From positions 1 through 57,780 of the forward strand of contig NZ_CAUZLM010000009.1 of the NCBI RefSeq assembly GCF_963580165.1: a stretch of DNA of 57,780 nt. Direction: 5' to 3'. Of the stretch, positions 40,456 through 49,264 are shown piece by piece; the first letter of the stretch is position 1, and each line of letters begins with the position of its first letter. The notes beneath the pieces were generated by a model. That model saw only the letters and a program-made list of their open reading frames with translations, did not search any database and was not told the origin of the DNA. Source of the DNA: Fructobacillus evanidus (GTDB lineage Bacteria > Bacillota > Bacilli > Lactobacillales > Lactobacillaceae). The translations under genes were made by a program, and so were the position numbers.

Positions 40456-40492
40456 CTTATCATCATTTACCATGCCAAATATCAGCGCCAGC

Positions 40493-40535
40493 AAAAAATG
40501 AGCCCAAACCATACCTGGTCAAAGGCTCATTTTTT
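40493..40535 (-). terminator. Terminator after the UPF0210 gene
   Basis: AAAAAATGAGCC pairs with GGCTCATTTTTT across a 19-nt loop. It has T runs on both strands and lies just past the minus-strand stop at 40542. Confidence 0.75.
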
Positions 40536-40541
40536 CTTTTT

Positions 40542-41885
40542 TTAATTCTTAAAGGAATGAATTGGTGCAGGCACGTGGCCACCGCGATTAATAAAGTCAG
40601 CAGAAGACTTACCCACCACTGGCATCACCGGAGCAGTTCCCAACAAACCACCATAGTCGACCATGTCGCCAACCTTTGTACCATTCGTTGGCAAAATTCG
40701 CACAGCTGTGGTCTTATTGTTTTGCACTCCAATCGCTGCTTCATCAGCAATCATTGCTGAAATGGTTGTCGCTGGTGTATCACCTGGGATGGCAATCATA
40801 TCCAATCCAACAGAACATACGGACGTCATCGCTTCTAATTTGGCCAATGACAACGTTCCAGCCTGGACGGCATCAATCATGCCTGCATCTTCTGAAACAG
40901 GGATAAAGGCACCTGACAAACCACCAACACCTTGTGAGGCCATCACGCCACCCTTTTTAACGGCATCGTTCAAGAGCATCAAAGCAGCAGTCGTTCCATG
41001 CGTCCCAACTTGTTCCAAACCGATTTCTTCCAAGACTTCGGCCACAGAATCACCACGAGCTGGTGTTGGTGCTAAGGACAAATCAACAATTCCAAACGGT
41101 ACGCCAAGGCGTTCCGATGCAATCGTTCCAACTAACTGACCAACACGGGTAATCTTAAAGGCCGTCTTCTTGATGGTTTCGGCAACCACCGTAATGGACT
41201 CCCCCTTGACCTGTTCCAAGGCACGCTTAACAACACCAGGGCCTGAAACACCGACGTTAATCACAACGTCCGGTTCTGAAACACCGTGGAAGGCGCCAGC
41301 CATAAAGGGATTATCTTCAACGGCATTGGCAAAGACAACCATCTTTGAATTCGCTGTGTCAGACTTATCCGTAATAGCCTTAATGGTCTCACCCATCAAC
41401 TTGACGGCATCAAGGTTGATACCAGCCTTTGATGAACCAACGTTAATGGAAGACATCACAACGTCCGTTTCCGTCAAAGCATTTGGCAATGACTTAATCA
41501 GCGCCAAATCACCATGTGAAAAGCCCTTTTGGACCAAAGCGGAATAACCACCAATAAAATCAACGCCAACCTCTTTAGCGGCATCATCTAAGGCATGCGC
41601 CAAAACAAGGATTTCCTTTTCATCGGCATTACCGGCAATCAAAGAAACCGGCGTGACCGAAATCCGCTTATTCGTAATGGGTACACCATATTCACGTTCA
41701 ATTTGTTGACCAACCGCCACTAAGTTCTTGGCATAGGTTGTCACCTTTTGATAAACGTTCTTCGCCGTTTCTTCAACTGAACCACCAACAGTGTCCAGCA
41801 AAGAAATGCCCATCGTAATCGTCCGGATGTCAAAATTATCTTCTTTGACCATCTGAATTGTTTCTCGAATTTGTGTTGTATCCAT
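40542..41885 (-). CDS. PFL family protein (UPF0210/DUF711)
   Basis: A 447-residue protein of UPF0210, related in fold to pyruvate formate-lyase/glycyl-radical barrels but without the C-terminal glycyl-radical motif. IRTITMGISLLDT near the N-terminus, MSSINVGSSKAGINLDAVKLMG, and VGVSGPGVVKRALE are family hallmarks. The reaction is unknown. It is always found with the small ACT-domain protein encoded just upstream (45 bp), which may sense an amino acid for it. The ribosome site is weak (AAGAAG 6 nt before the ATG). Confidence 0.93.
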   Translation of the reverse strand: MDTTQIRETIQMVKEDNFDIRTITMGISLLDTVGGSVEETAKNVYQKVTTYAKNLVAVGQQIEREYGVPITNKRISVTPVSLIAGNADEKEILVLAHALDDAAKEVGVDFIGGYSALVQKGFSHGDLALIKSLPNALTETDVVMSSINVGSSKAGINLDAVKLMGETIKAITDKSDTANSKMVVFANAVEDNPFMAGAFHGVSEPDVVINVGVSGPGVVKRALEQVKGESITVVAETIKKTAFKITRVGQLVGTIASERLGVPFGIVDLSLAPTPARGDSVAEVLEEIGLEQVGTHGTTAALMLLNDAVKKGGVMASQGVGGLSGAFIPVSEDAGMIDAVQAGTLSLAKLEAMTSVCSVGLDMIAIPGDTPATTISAMIADEAAIGVQNNKTTAVRILPTNGTKVGDMVDYGGLLGTAPVMPVVGKSSADFINRGGHVPAPIHSFKN

Positions 41886-41930
41886 TATTTGCTTCTTTTC
41901 TTCGTCTTTGTTCGCACTAATTTTTTTAAA

Positions 41931-42200
41931 TTAGATGTGGGACATCGTATCAAAAATTTCTTCTCGTTGAACGTGTACAGTCACGCCTAAACGAGCGCCT
42001 TCCTCTTTAACAGAGGCATAGACTTCATCAAAATCAGCAGCAGCATCGATTGCTACTAACATTGACATGGTAAAAGTCTTCGACATAATGGTCTGAGACA
42101 TATCCAAAATGTTGACCCCATGTTCTGACAAGGTAGTGGCAATCCCTGCAACGATTCCTGTTTGGTCTTGGCCAACAACGGTGACAACTGCTTTAATCAT
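41931..42200 (-). CDS. ACT domain protein (UPF0237)
   Basis: An 89-residue single ACT domain: AVVTVVGQDQTGIVAGIATTLSEHGVNILDMSQTIM shows the ligand-binding strand-helix pattern. ACT domains bind amino acids; the ligand here is not known. GAGGAG precedes the ATG. It is the first gene of a pair with the UPF0210 protein, an arrangement conserved through Firmicutes. Confidence 0.92.
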   Translation of the reverse strand: MIKAVVTVVGQDQTGIVAGIATTLSEHGVNILDMSQTIMSKTFTMSMLVAIDAAADFDEVYASVKEEGARLGVTVHVQREEIFDTMSHI

Positions 42201-42264
42201 GATTTTCTCCTCTAATTACTGGTTCAAGGCCTACAATTTTTGTCAGGCCCGACTTTGCTGATTT

Positions 42265-42711
42265 TTAGATAACTTCGCCATCATATGGCTTTGCTGGCAA
42301 AGCTTCTAAATCATACGACGCGACATCTTCAATCTTGTCGAAGTATGCCGTTAATGACATAGCAATCATTAAGTTCAACGTAATATCCGCTTCCTCTTTG
42401 ATGACGACAACGGGAATTCCCTTGGCCTTCGCATAACCGATTTCCCAAGCAGTGCCTGAATCGGTATCAGCCCGGTCAAAATCAGCCAACGCTACCATCA
42501 CATCACAATTGTCGATGGCTTCAACGTCGGACCCATAGGCGGCGTGACGCCATGGCTCTGAAAAAAGTTCATATTCAGCATGCTGATGCTTTCGGGGTGA
42601 AAAAACGTGACCAACTTGGTCGTGTTCTTCTAAGACCTTTTCGAGGCGCTCAGCCTTCTTAATCTGTGTTTCTGAAAAAAATGGTCCAGCTAAATAAATC
42701 CGCTTTGCCAT
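42265..42711 (-). CDS. ntd: Nucleoside 2-deoxyribosyltransferase
   Basis: A 148-residue enzyme exchanging bases between deoxynucleosides for DNA-precursor salvage, typical of lactic acid bacteria. RIYLAGPFFSETQ (about residues 4-16), the substrate Asp region ADFDRADTDSGTAWEIGYA (about 75-93, with the nucleophile Glu in WEIG) and the C-terminal aromatic region fit. The start ATG has AAAGGAG upstream. It stands alone downstream of mvaS. Type I or II cannot be told by eye. Confidence 0.93.
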   Translation of the reverse strand: MAKRIYLAGPFFSETQIKKAERLEKVLEEHDQVGHVFSPRKHQHAEYELFSEPWRHAAYGSDVEAIDNCDVMVALADFDRADTDSGTAWEIGYAKAKGIPVVVIKEEADITLNLMIAMSLTAYFDKIEDVASYDLEALPAKPYDGEVI

Positions 42712-42845
42712 GGGTAATTCTCCTTTACTTACCTGTTTACCTATTCTCTTAGTTTACCAAAAGCAAGTTGCAACGGGATAACATTCTAAATGAAAAATAG
42801 GACAAAAATAGAACGTTTCGCACGCTTTGCCACAAATGTTTGCCT

Positions 42846-44009
42846 TTAGCTGATCTTGTATTGGCGGTGACCATTTTGCCAACCAACAAACTGGCACAAG
42901 CCCGTGTTCTCGGGACCTGCCGTTGTTGCATCAACTCGATAGTCAAACAGCTGTGAATTGAAGACTTCCTCATACTCGCTGACTGAAAGCTGACGGCGAT
43001 CGGCTAACATACCATCGACGTCCTGGCTAGCAATAGCAGACTGGAAGTTTTCTTGGATCTTTAATGAAAAGAGCTCGGCCTCTGCACCCGATCCATAAGA
43101 AAAGACGGCCAATCGTTGACCAGCAGCGATTTTTCCCTTTTGCAATAGGGAAAGTAGCGCAAGGTAGACAGAACCCGTGTAGAGGTTTCCAACCTGACGG
43201 TTATAAACCTGTGAAGCCGCCAGTTGTTCCTGCAGGAATTGCTGCTGCTCAGGTGTTGCTTGGTCCAAAATTTGGTCCAACGCCTTCTTGCCCATCTTCG
43301 TGTATGGCAGATGGAAGGCAAAGCCGGCAAAGTCGGCCAACGACAACTTTGTCTGTTCCGTATACCGAGTCCAAAGTGTCAAGAACATTTCCTTGTAAAT
43401 ATCCGTTGACAGATGGCCGTCAACCAAGGCCGTTGTTGCGGCCACTGGTCGCCAAAAATCAGGAACGTCCTGGCTCATACAAACGGAATCATCTTCGATT
43501 TCAGCGATCGCTGGATCAGCGCTCACCACCATGGCAATCGCACCGGCCCCCTGCGTGACCTCTCCAGCTGTCTTCAGCCCATAGCGAGCGATATCAGCCG
43601 CAATCACCAAAACTTTCTTGTCGGGGTGCAAGTTCACGTAGTCCTTGGCTTGCATCAGACCAAAGGTTCCGGCATAACAAGCCTGCTTCATTTCAATTGT
43701 CCGAATATAAGGCGATAGGCCCAACAACTTCTGCGCAAAAACGGCCGCTGATTTGGAATTATCAACCCCGGACTCGGTAGCAAAAATCAGCATATCAATG
43801 GCCGCAATATCATCAGCGGCCAAGATTTTTTTGGCGGCATTGACCCCCATTGTCACCACGTCTTCGTAGTTCGGCACGACAGATTGAACAGACTGACCAA
43901 TTCCAATCGTATACTTGTCAGGTTCATCGCCTCTAGCCTTTGCTAATTCGACCATATCAAGTGCTAGTCCTGGCGTGTAGAAAGCTAATTTATCAATACC
44001 TGCAGCCAT
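42846..44009 (-). CDS. mvaS: Hydroxymethylglutaryl-CoA synthase
   Basis: A 387-residue thiolase-fold enzyme condensing acetyl-CoA and acetoacetyl-CoA, first committed step of the mevalonate route to isoprenoids. The catalytic triad is Glu79 (FATES), Cys111 (QACYAGTFG) and His233 (FAFHLPYTKMGKKA). Length matches bacterial MvaS. AAAAAGGAGA precedes the ATG. It lies alone here; other mevalonate genes are outside the window. It indicates the cell makes undecaprenyl phosphate precursors by mevalonate, as in most lactic acid bacteria. Confidence 0.96.
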   Translation of the reverse strand: MAAGIDKLAFYTPGLALDMVELAKARGDEPDKYTIGIGQSVQSVVPNYEDVVTMGVNAAKKILAADDIAAIDMLIFATESGVDNSKSAAVFAQKLLGLSPYIRTIEMKQACYAGTFGLMQAKDYVNLHPDKKVLVIAADIARYGLKTAGEVTQGAGAIAMVVSADPAIAEIEDDSVCMSQDVPDFWRPVAATTALVDGHLSTDIYKEMFLTLWTRYTEQTKLSLADFAGFAFHLPYTKMGKKALDQILDQATPEQQQFLQEQLAASQVYNRQVGNLYTGSVYLALLSLLQKGKIAAGQRLAVFSYGSGAEAELFSLKIQENFQSAIASQDVDGMLADRRQLSVSEYEEVFNSQLFDYRVDATTAGPENTGLCQFVGWQNGHRQYKIS

Positions 44010-44032
44010 TAAAAATCTCCTTTTTACTTAAG

Positions 44033-44074
44033 CAAAAAAGCGCTCGAAAGCGCTCCTTGATGGTTCTCACCATC
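44033..44074 (-). terminator. Tandem hairpins after the ABC-F gene
   Basis: GATGGT..ACCATC (44059-44074) followed by AGCGCT-TTCG-AGCGCT (44054-44039) and T6 in the minus direction. Confidence 0.75.
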
Positions 44075-44084
44075 AGCTTATGAA

Positions 44085-45710
44085 TTAATCGTACAAAGCC
44101 TTCACCTTGGCTTGAATACTGTCCGTGTTAATAAAGTCATCATAAGTAGTATCCAAACGATCAACCACGCCCTTGGCAGAAACTTCAACGATATGATTTG
44201 CCGTTGTTTCCAAGAATTCGTGGTCATGAGAAGTCATGATAACAGAGCCCTTAAAGTCCGCAACCGCATCGTTCAGTGACTGAATTGATTCCAAATCCAA
44301 GTGGTTTGTTGGATCGTCAAGCAACAAAACGTTGGCCTTCAACAGCATCAACTTAGCCAAAACGATTCGAACCTTTTCGCCACCGGACAAAACCTTAATC
44401 TGCTTCAAGGCGTCATCACCCTTGAAGAGCATTTGACCGAGCATACCACGCAATGACGTATTGTCCTTTTGCTCTTCTTCGGCAAAATCACGCAACCAAT
44501 CCAAGATGACCTTTTCTTGGTCGTCGAAGTTATCGTTCAAATCCTTAGCCAAGTATGACTGAGTTGTTGTAACCCCCCAAGTAACAGAACCAGTATCGGG
44601 TTCCATCGTACCAGCCAAGATTTGCATCAACGTGGTCGTTGCCAAATCAGACCGGGACAAAATGGCAATCTTATCGCCAGGACGGCCAGTAAAGGTAATG
44701 TTATCCAAAACCTTTTCACCATCAATCGTCTTGGAAACCCCTTCAACGCGAACTAAGTCATTCCCCAATTCACGGTTCAATGGGAAGGAAATGTAAGGAT
44801 ACTTACGGGATGAAGGCTTGATATCATCCAACGTAATCTTGTCCAACTGCTTCTTACGAGCCGTTGCCTGCTTTGACTTTGAGGCGTTGGCAGAGAACCG
44901 TGCAACGAATTCTTGCAGCTGCTTGATTTGCTCTTCCTTCTTAGCGTTTTGCTGTGAGGCCAAGCGTTGGGCCAATTCAGCTGATTCACGCCAGAAATCG
45001 TAGTTTCCAACGAACGGCGTAATCTTACCGTAGTCGACATCTAAGATATTCGTTGAAACGACGTTCAAGAAGTGACGATCGTGCGAGACAACAATCACGA
45101 GGTTTTCAAAGTCAGCCAAAAAGTCTTCCAACCAGGCAATCGTCTGAACATCCAATCCGTTAGTCGGCTCATCCAAAACTAAGATATCTGGGTTACCAAA
45201 CAAAGCCTGAGCCAACAAGACCTTCACCTTATCGTTTTCAGTCAAGTCGCCCATCATGCTTTGTTGCATTGATTCATCAATGCCCAACTTAGTCAACAAT
45301 TGTGCTGCTTCAGTTTCAGCGTTCCAGCCGTCCAGCTCTTCAAATTCAGCGGATAAGTCACCAACACGCACCCCGTCTTCATCTGAAAAATCAGGCTTGG
45401 CATAGATAGCGTCCATTTCAGTCTTAACCTGGTAGAGGCGTTCGTGTCCCTGGATAACCGTGTCCATCACCGTAAAGTCATCAAAGGCGAAGTGATCCTG
45501 CTGTAAGGATGACATTCGGTCGTTATCGCTAATGCTGATGACACCCTCAGTCGGTTCCAATTCCCCCTGAAGCAATTTCAAAAAGGTTGACTTACCGGCA
45601 CCATTGGCTCCGATAATGCCGTACGTATGGCCGGGGACCAACTTTAAGTTAACGTCCTGGTAAAGTTTCTTACCAGAAAATGAAAATGACATGTCTGCAA
45701 CAGTAATCAC
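44085..45710 (-). CDS. ABC-F family ATPase (YkpA/YbiT type)
   Basis: A 541-residue two-ABC protein without membrane domains. Walker A GANGAGKSTFL, signature and Walker B LVLDEPTNGLD in the first half; LSGGEKVRI and LLLDDPTNHLD in the second. The first half's LSGGQ motif is altered to DLTENDKVKVL, as in the YkpA/YbiT branch. The Lys-rich linker is SKSKQATARKKQLDKI. It probably acts on the ribosome as a translation factor. The start is GTG at 45710 with GGAGG 8 nt upstream, giving the family's standard N-terminus MITVADMSFSFSGKKLY; the TTG five codons earlier overlaps the ribosome site. Confidence 0.92.
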   Translation of the reverse strand: MITVADMSFSFSGKKLYQDVNLKLVPGHTYGIIGANGAGKSTFLKLLQGELEPTEGVISISDNDRMSSLQQDHFAFDDFTVMDTVIQGHERLYQVKTEMDAIYAKPDFSDEDGVRVGDLSAEFEELDGWNAETEAAQLLTKLGIDESMQQSMMGDLTENDKVKVLLAQALFGNPDILVLDEPTNGLDVQTIAWLEDFLADFENLVIVVSHDRHFLNVVSTNILDVDYGKITPFVGNYDFWRESAELAQRLASQQNAKKEEQIKQLQEFVARFSANASKSKQATARKKQLDKITLDDIKPSSRKYPYISFPLNRELGNDLVRVEGVSKTIDGEKVLDNITFTGRPGDKIAILSRSDLATTTLMQILAGTMEPDTGSVTWGVTTTQSYLAKDLNDNFDDQEKVILDWLRDFAEEEQKDNTSLRGMLGQMLFKGDDALKQIKVLSGGEKVRIVLAKLMLLKANVLLLDDPTNHLDLESIQSLNDAVADFKGSVIMTSHDHEFLETTANHIVEVSAKGVVDRLDTTYDDFINTDSIQAKVKALYD

Positions 45711-45766
45711 GAATGCTTCCTCCAAAGGGGTAAAAAGTAAAAAATTATTCTCTTAGTATTTTAACA

Positions 45767-45792
45767 GAAAAACGCCCCCTTTTGGGGGGCGC
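45767..45792 (-). terminator. Terminator after the 4-TM gene
   Basis: A GCGCCCCCC/GGGGGCG stem with an AAAA loop, then TTTTT on the minus strand. Confidence 0.85.
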
Positions 45793-45804
45793 TTTCTTTG
45801 ATTA

Positions 45805-46200
45805 TTAAAGATCTTCATAACCGCCATCGATTGGCAATAGGTCTTCATCGGGGTCAGATCGCGTATCGGACCAAAAAGTAAAAATCGTCAAAACCAAGTA
45901 CAAACCGGCCAAATAATAACCATATTCAGTATCAACCCAGTCAAAGTACCAGGTAGTCACCACGCCAAAAAGCAGTGGCTGCACAAAAATCCAGTAAAAA
46001 CGCAGACCGTGCTTGCGAATTTGAGCGCCAAAGTACAAGGCAAAGCCCCCATTTAAGACAAAGCAGAGCCAAAAGACCAGATTAATATCTGACCAGTCAA
46101 ATTTGTCGGCCACAAATGGCAACAAGACTGCCACGAAAATCATGATCAATAAGTTATAAAACCAAGCTGAGTGGTGTAATTTATTTAAAAAATTACGCAT
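45805..46200 (-). CDS. Four-helix integral membrane protein, unknown
   Basis: A 131-residue protein with four hydrophobic segments (about residues 13-33, 38-58, 68-84 and 92-111) and an acidic C-terminal tail DTRSDPDEDLLPIDGG. No family recognised. The start ATG has GAGG 7 nt upstream. It lies between rsmE and the ABC-F gene with a terminator of its own, so it is probably a single-gene unit or the end of the prmA-rsmE transcript. Confidence 0.75.
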   Translation of the reverse strand: MRNFLNKLHHSAWFYNLLIMIFVAVLLPFVADKFDWSDINLVFWLCFVLNGGFALYFGAQIRKHGLRFYWIFVQPLLFGVVTTWYFDWVDTEYGYYLAGLYLVLTIFTFWSDTRSDPDEDLLPIDGGYEDL

Positions 46201-46295
46201 GTAAAAACCTCATTCACAGTGAAATTGTTATAACAAATTATAGGCTGTTTAGCCGATGAGGGCAAGATTTTTGACAACCCCGACTCATTTTTCTG

Positions 46296-47039
46296 TTATT
46301 TTTCTAATTCTAATAATGTTGATAAAGCGGCTAATGTATATAGCGGCGCCGTTTCCGCCCGCAAGATTCGTGGGCCCAAACCACCTGGACGATAGCCGGC
46401 CTTTTGCAAGGTATTAATCTCTTCTTCAGTCAAACCACCCTCTGGGCCAAAGACGGCCACAAAGTGTTGGCCAGGCTTACTGGCTTGCGCTAAATCAACC
46501 AAAGCCGCCTTTTCGCCCTGCTTAGCAGATTCTTCCCAAGCGACCAATCCCTGATCCTTTTCCAGTGCTAAAACCTCAGCAAAATCCGCAAAGCGAATTT
46601 CCGGCACTTTCAGTCGGTGCGATTGTTCGGCAGCACCAACCGCTTTGGCCCGCAGTCGTTCTAATTGCTTAGCTTCTTGTTTTTCATTCCAGGAAACGAC
46701 CGACCGTTCCATCGGCACGAAAAGTAAACGACTTGCTCCCAATTCAGTTGCCTTCTCAGCCAGCCATTCGTTGCGATCTTTTTTAATCGGTGAAACAACC
46801 AGCGTAACCTCGACAGGTAATTCCACCTGCTGGTCAATGTCAGACAGAACCGTAATGATGGCCTGGTCTTGGCTGATTTCTTCGACTTGGCCAAGCACCA
46901 AACGCGATTGACCATCGAAAAATTCCGCTTTCGTCCCGACCTTGGCGCGTAAAACCTTCACCAAATGCTTAAAAGCTGGCATATCAGCCGTCAGGATGAT
47001 GTGATTTTGAATGGGTTCTTCTAAAAAGTAACGTTGCAT
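46296..47039 (-). CDS. rsmE: 16S rRNA (uracil(1498)-N(3))-methyltransferase
   Basis: A 247-residue SPOUT-class enzyme methylating U1498 of 16S rRNA. The N-terminal PUA-like part is HLVKVLRAKVGTKAEFFDG. The deep-knot SAM site is FVAVFGPEGGLTEEEI (about residues 191-206) and LGPRILRAETAPLYTLAAL (about 219-237). It follows prmA by 20 bp, the usual Firmicutes pair. Confidence 0.95.
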   Translation of the reverse strand: MQRYFLEEPIQNHIILTADMPAFKHLVKVLRAKVGTKAEFFDGQSRLVLGQVEEISQDQAIITVLSDIDQQVELPVEVTLVVSPIKKDRNEWLAEKATELGASRLLFVPMERSVVSWNEKQEAKQLERLRAKAVGAAEQSHRLKVPEIRFADFAEVLALEKDQGLVAWEESAKQGEKAALVDLAQASKPGQHFVAVFGPEGGLTEEEINTLQKAGYRPGGLGPRILRAETAPLYTLAALSTLLELEK

Positions 47040-47059
47040 CGATTTCTCTTCCTAAAAAA

Positions 47060-47950
47060 TCAGTCGTTGATTAAGTCATCTGCCTTTTTGGTAATAAAGG
47101 CATGCCAGGTTCCTTGGTTTAAGTGCTGGACGATGGTTAGTCCGTGGCTTCCCAACGCCTGTTCAATCGCGGGTTCCACATCATCATAAATTCCTGAAAC
47201 CAAGAAGTAACCCTCAGCCGTCAGCATCGGTACTACTTGAGGAATCAGCGGCGTAATCACATCAGCCAAAATGTTCGCCATAATTAAATCAGACTGATTC
47301 CACTCTTGTGGCACATCCTGCATCAAATCCGACGCAATCACGGTGACATCACTAGCAACAGGGTTCAATGCCAAATTAGCTTGAGCCGTCGCCACTGCCT
47401 CTTCGTCAATATCGGTCGCCAATACCGAGCCAACTCCTAGATGTTTGGCAGCGACTGCTAAAACACCCGATCCAGTCCCAACGTCAATCGTTTTTTCCCC
47501 GCCACGAACAACGGCTTCCAAAGCTTGAATCATCAACGAAGTGGTTGGATGAGTACCAGTACCAAAGGCCTGGTCGGGATCCATCACAATTAATTTTTCC
47601 TGGTCCTGAACTTTTTGATAGTCTTCCCAAGCAGGCACCACCGTAAACTGATTGGTCACGCGACTGGCATGGTAGTAGTTCTTCCATTCGTTTTCAAAGG
47701 TAGTTGAATCCAATCGTTCCTGTGAAATCGGCTGACTATTAACCGCCAGTCCCCGCTCAGCGAGGGCCATTAAACCGGCAATGTAGGTCGCAATCTGATT
47801 TTCAAAACCTTCTTGATTAACATCCTGGTAAATAGTGACCGTGTCTGTCCCCTGCTCGGCACCTTCTGCCCCGAGCGCTACCAAGGTCGCAATCACTACA
47901 TCCTGATTTTCAGCCGGTACCTGCCAGACAACCTTTTGATACGTAATCAT
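47060..47950 (-). CDS. prmA: Ribosomal protein L11 methyltransferase
   Basis: A 296-residue SAM-dependent enzyme trimethylating L11. The N-terminal ferredoxin-like substrate domain precedes MDPDQAFGTGTHPTT (about residues 124-138), the SAM site IDVGTGSGVLAVAAKHLG (about 155-172) and the catalytic-loop IMANILADVI. Slightly shorter than the 312-317 typical for the family. GAGG precedes the ATG. Co-transcribed with rsmE. Confidence 0.94.
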   Translation of the reverse strand: MITYQKVVWQVPAENQDVVIATLVALGAEGAEQGTDTVTIYQDVNQEGFENQIATYIAGLMALAERGLAVNSQPISQERLDSTTFENEWKNYYHASRVTNQFTVVPAWEDYQKVQDQEKLIVMDPDQAFGTGTHPTTSLMIQALEAVVRGGEKTIDVGTGSGVLAVAAKHLGVGSVLATDIDEEAVATAQANLALNPVASDVTVIASDLMQDVPQEWNQSDLIMANILADVITPLIPQVVPMLTAEGYFLVSGIYDDVEPAIEQALGSHGLTIVQHLNQGTWHAFITKKADDLIND

Positions 47951-47985
47951 CTTTTTCCTCGTTTATTATTCCTGCAACGACTCAA

Positions 47986-48013
47986 ATAAAAACGAGGACC
48001 GCTTGGTCCCCGT
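47986..48013 (-). terminator. Terminator after the MDR oxidoreductase gene
   Basis: ACGGGGACC-AAGC-GGTCCTCGT with a TTTT tail on the minus strand, 10 bp past the stop. Confidence 0.85.
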
Positions 48014-48024
48014 CCCAAATCGTG

Positions 48025-49173
48025 TTAATTATTAGCATCTGCCATTGTTACTTCAACTGGCGCTACATTATTAGCAACCGTCTGTTCAACCTTATTATTA
48101 GCCTCTTCTTCGGCCATATAATCGATAACAACTTTCCCCATCGTATGGTGGCTAGTAACATCCTGGTTAGCATGACGCACGTTTTCAACTGATAATCCCT
48201 GGTAGACCTTGGTAACGGTTGGGCGAATGACCCCCTGGTCCAAAAGGCTAGCAACATCACGCAAAATTTGGCCTTGCTCAGCAAGGTTAAAGTTTTCATT
48301 GCCACGTGCCAACATAAAGGTCCAAGAAAACGAAGCAGCTTTACTCTTTAAATCACCTAGGTCAACTGGTAAGGTCGTTTCAACAATCGCTGCAATTTCA
48401 CCATAGGGCTTAATGACCGCCGCCATCAAATCCCAATAAGCCGTCGTATCCTGCAAATTAGCAATATAGTCAACTTGAGGGAAATGAATCGCTGCCAACT
48501 GTTTTTGCAAGTCTTCATGATAATCAAGGACAAAATCAGCCCCTAACTCCCGGACCCAATTTTTGGATTCGGGAGTTCCCGCCGTGGCAATCACTGTCAA
48601 TCCAAGGTACTTGGCCATCTGAACCAAAACCGAACCAACACCACCAGCACCATTGATAATGAGTACTGATTTTCCCTGGGCACTATTCTGCGCCACCGGC
48701 AAATGAAAACCATGGTGCAAAACATCGTGAGCCGTGATTGATGTCAAGGGCATGGCTGCCGCATCGACATTATCCAAATTCTTTGGTGCCAACGCAATCA
48801 TGTCGACCTCAACCACTTGAAACTCGGCATCGGCACCAAAGGCGTGTTGCTTACCAGCATAAAAGACGCGGTCGCCAACAGAAAAGTCAGTCACGTCCTT
48901 ACCGACCTCTTCAATCACACCAACAACATCAAGACCAAAAACGCGAAAAACACCGTCCTGGCGATAACCAGCCCGCATCTTGGTGTCGACAGGGTTAACC
49001 GCTGTCGCCAAAATCCGAACCAAAACCTCACTGTCGTCTGGCGTTGGTTTGCGCACTTGCCGTTCAACAAAAGCATCTGCTGCTTCTAAAGACCCATTAT
49101 GAATAATACCAATTGCAGTCATTTTGGGTTGAAAGTAGTTGGTTACTTTTTGAAATACAGTTTTTAAAGACAT
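48025..49173 (-). CDS. MDR-family zinc-type alcohol dehydrogenase-like oxidoreductase
   Basis: A 382-residue NADPH-dependent quinone/enone oxidoreductase-like protein. The GroES-like domain has VRILATAVNPVDTKMR and FGLDVVGVIEEVGKDV; the Rossmann domain has LIINGAGGVGSVLVQMAKYLGLTVIATAG. Zinc ligands of true alcohol dehydrogenases are absent. It carries a 17-residue N-terminal addition before the usual MTAIGI start and a 30-residue Ala/Asn/Val-rich tail, both unusual. The start ATG has AGGAGA about 10 nt upstream; an internal start at the usual position lacks a site. Confidence 0.85.
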   Translation of the reverse strand: MSLKTVFQKVTNYFQPKMTAIGIIHNGSLEAADAFVERQVRKPTPDDSEVLVRILATAVNPVDTKMRAGYRQDGVFRVFGLDVVGVIEEVGKDVTDFSVGDRVFYAGKQHAFGADAEFQVVEVDMIALAPKNLDNVDAAAMPLTSITAHDVLHHGFHLPVAQNSAQGKSVLIINGAGGVGSVLVQMAKYLGLTVIATAGTPESKNWVRELGADFVLDYHEDLQKQLAAIHFPQVDYIANLQDTTAYWDLMAAVIKPYGEIAAIVETTLPVDLGDLKSKAASFSWTFMLARGNENFNLAEQGQILRDVASLLDQGVIRPTVTKVYQGLSVENVRHANQDVTSHHTMGKVVIDYMAEEEANNKVEQTVANNVAPVEVTMADANN

Positions 49174-49264
49174 TCAGCTACGCTCTCCTTCGAATCGCTT
49201 GTACCGTCATTTTAAACTGGATTCCTGATTTTTTCAAACAAGACCACTCAGAAGGTACCAGAAA

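Noticed and set aside
44085..45710. ABC-F gene as an antibiotic-resistance (ARE) determinant
   Set aside because: The motifs and length fit the housekeeping YkpA/YbiT group, with no transfer signs or leader peptide.
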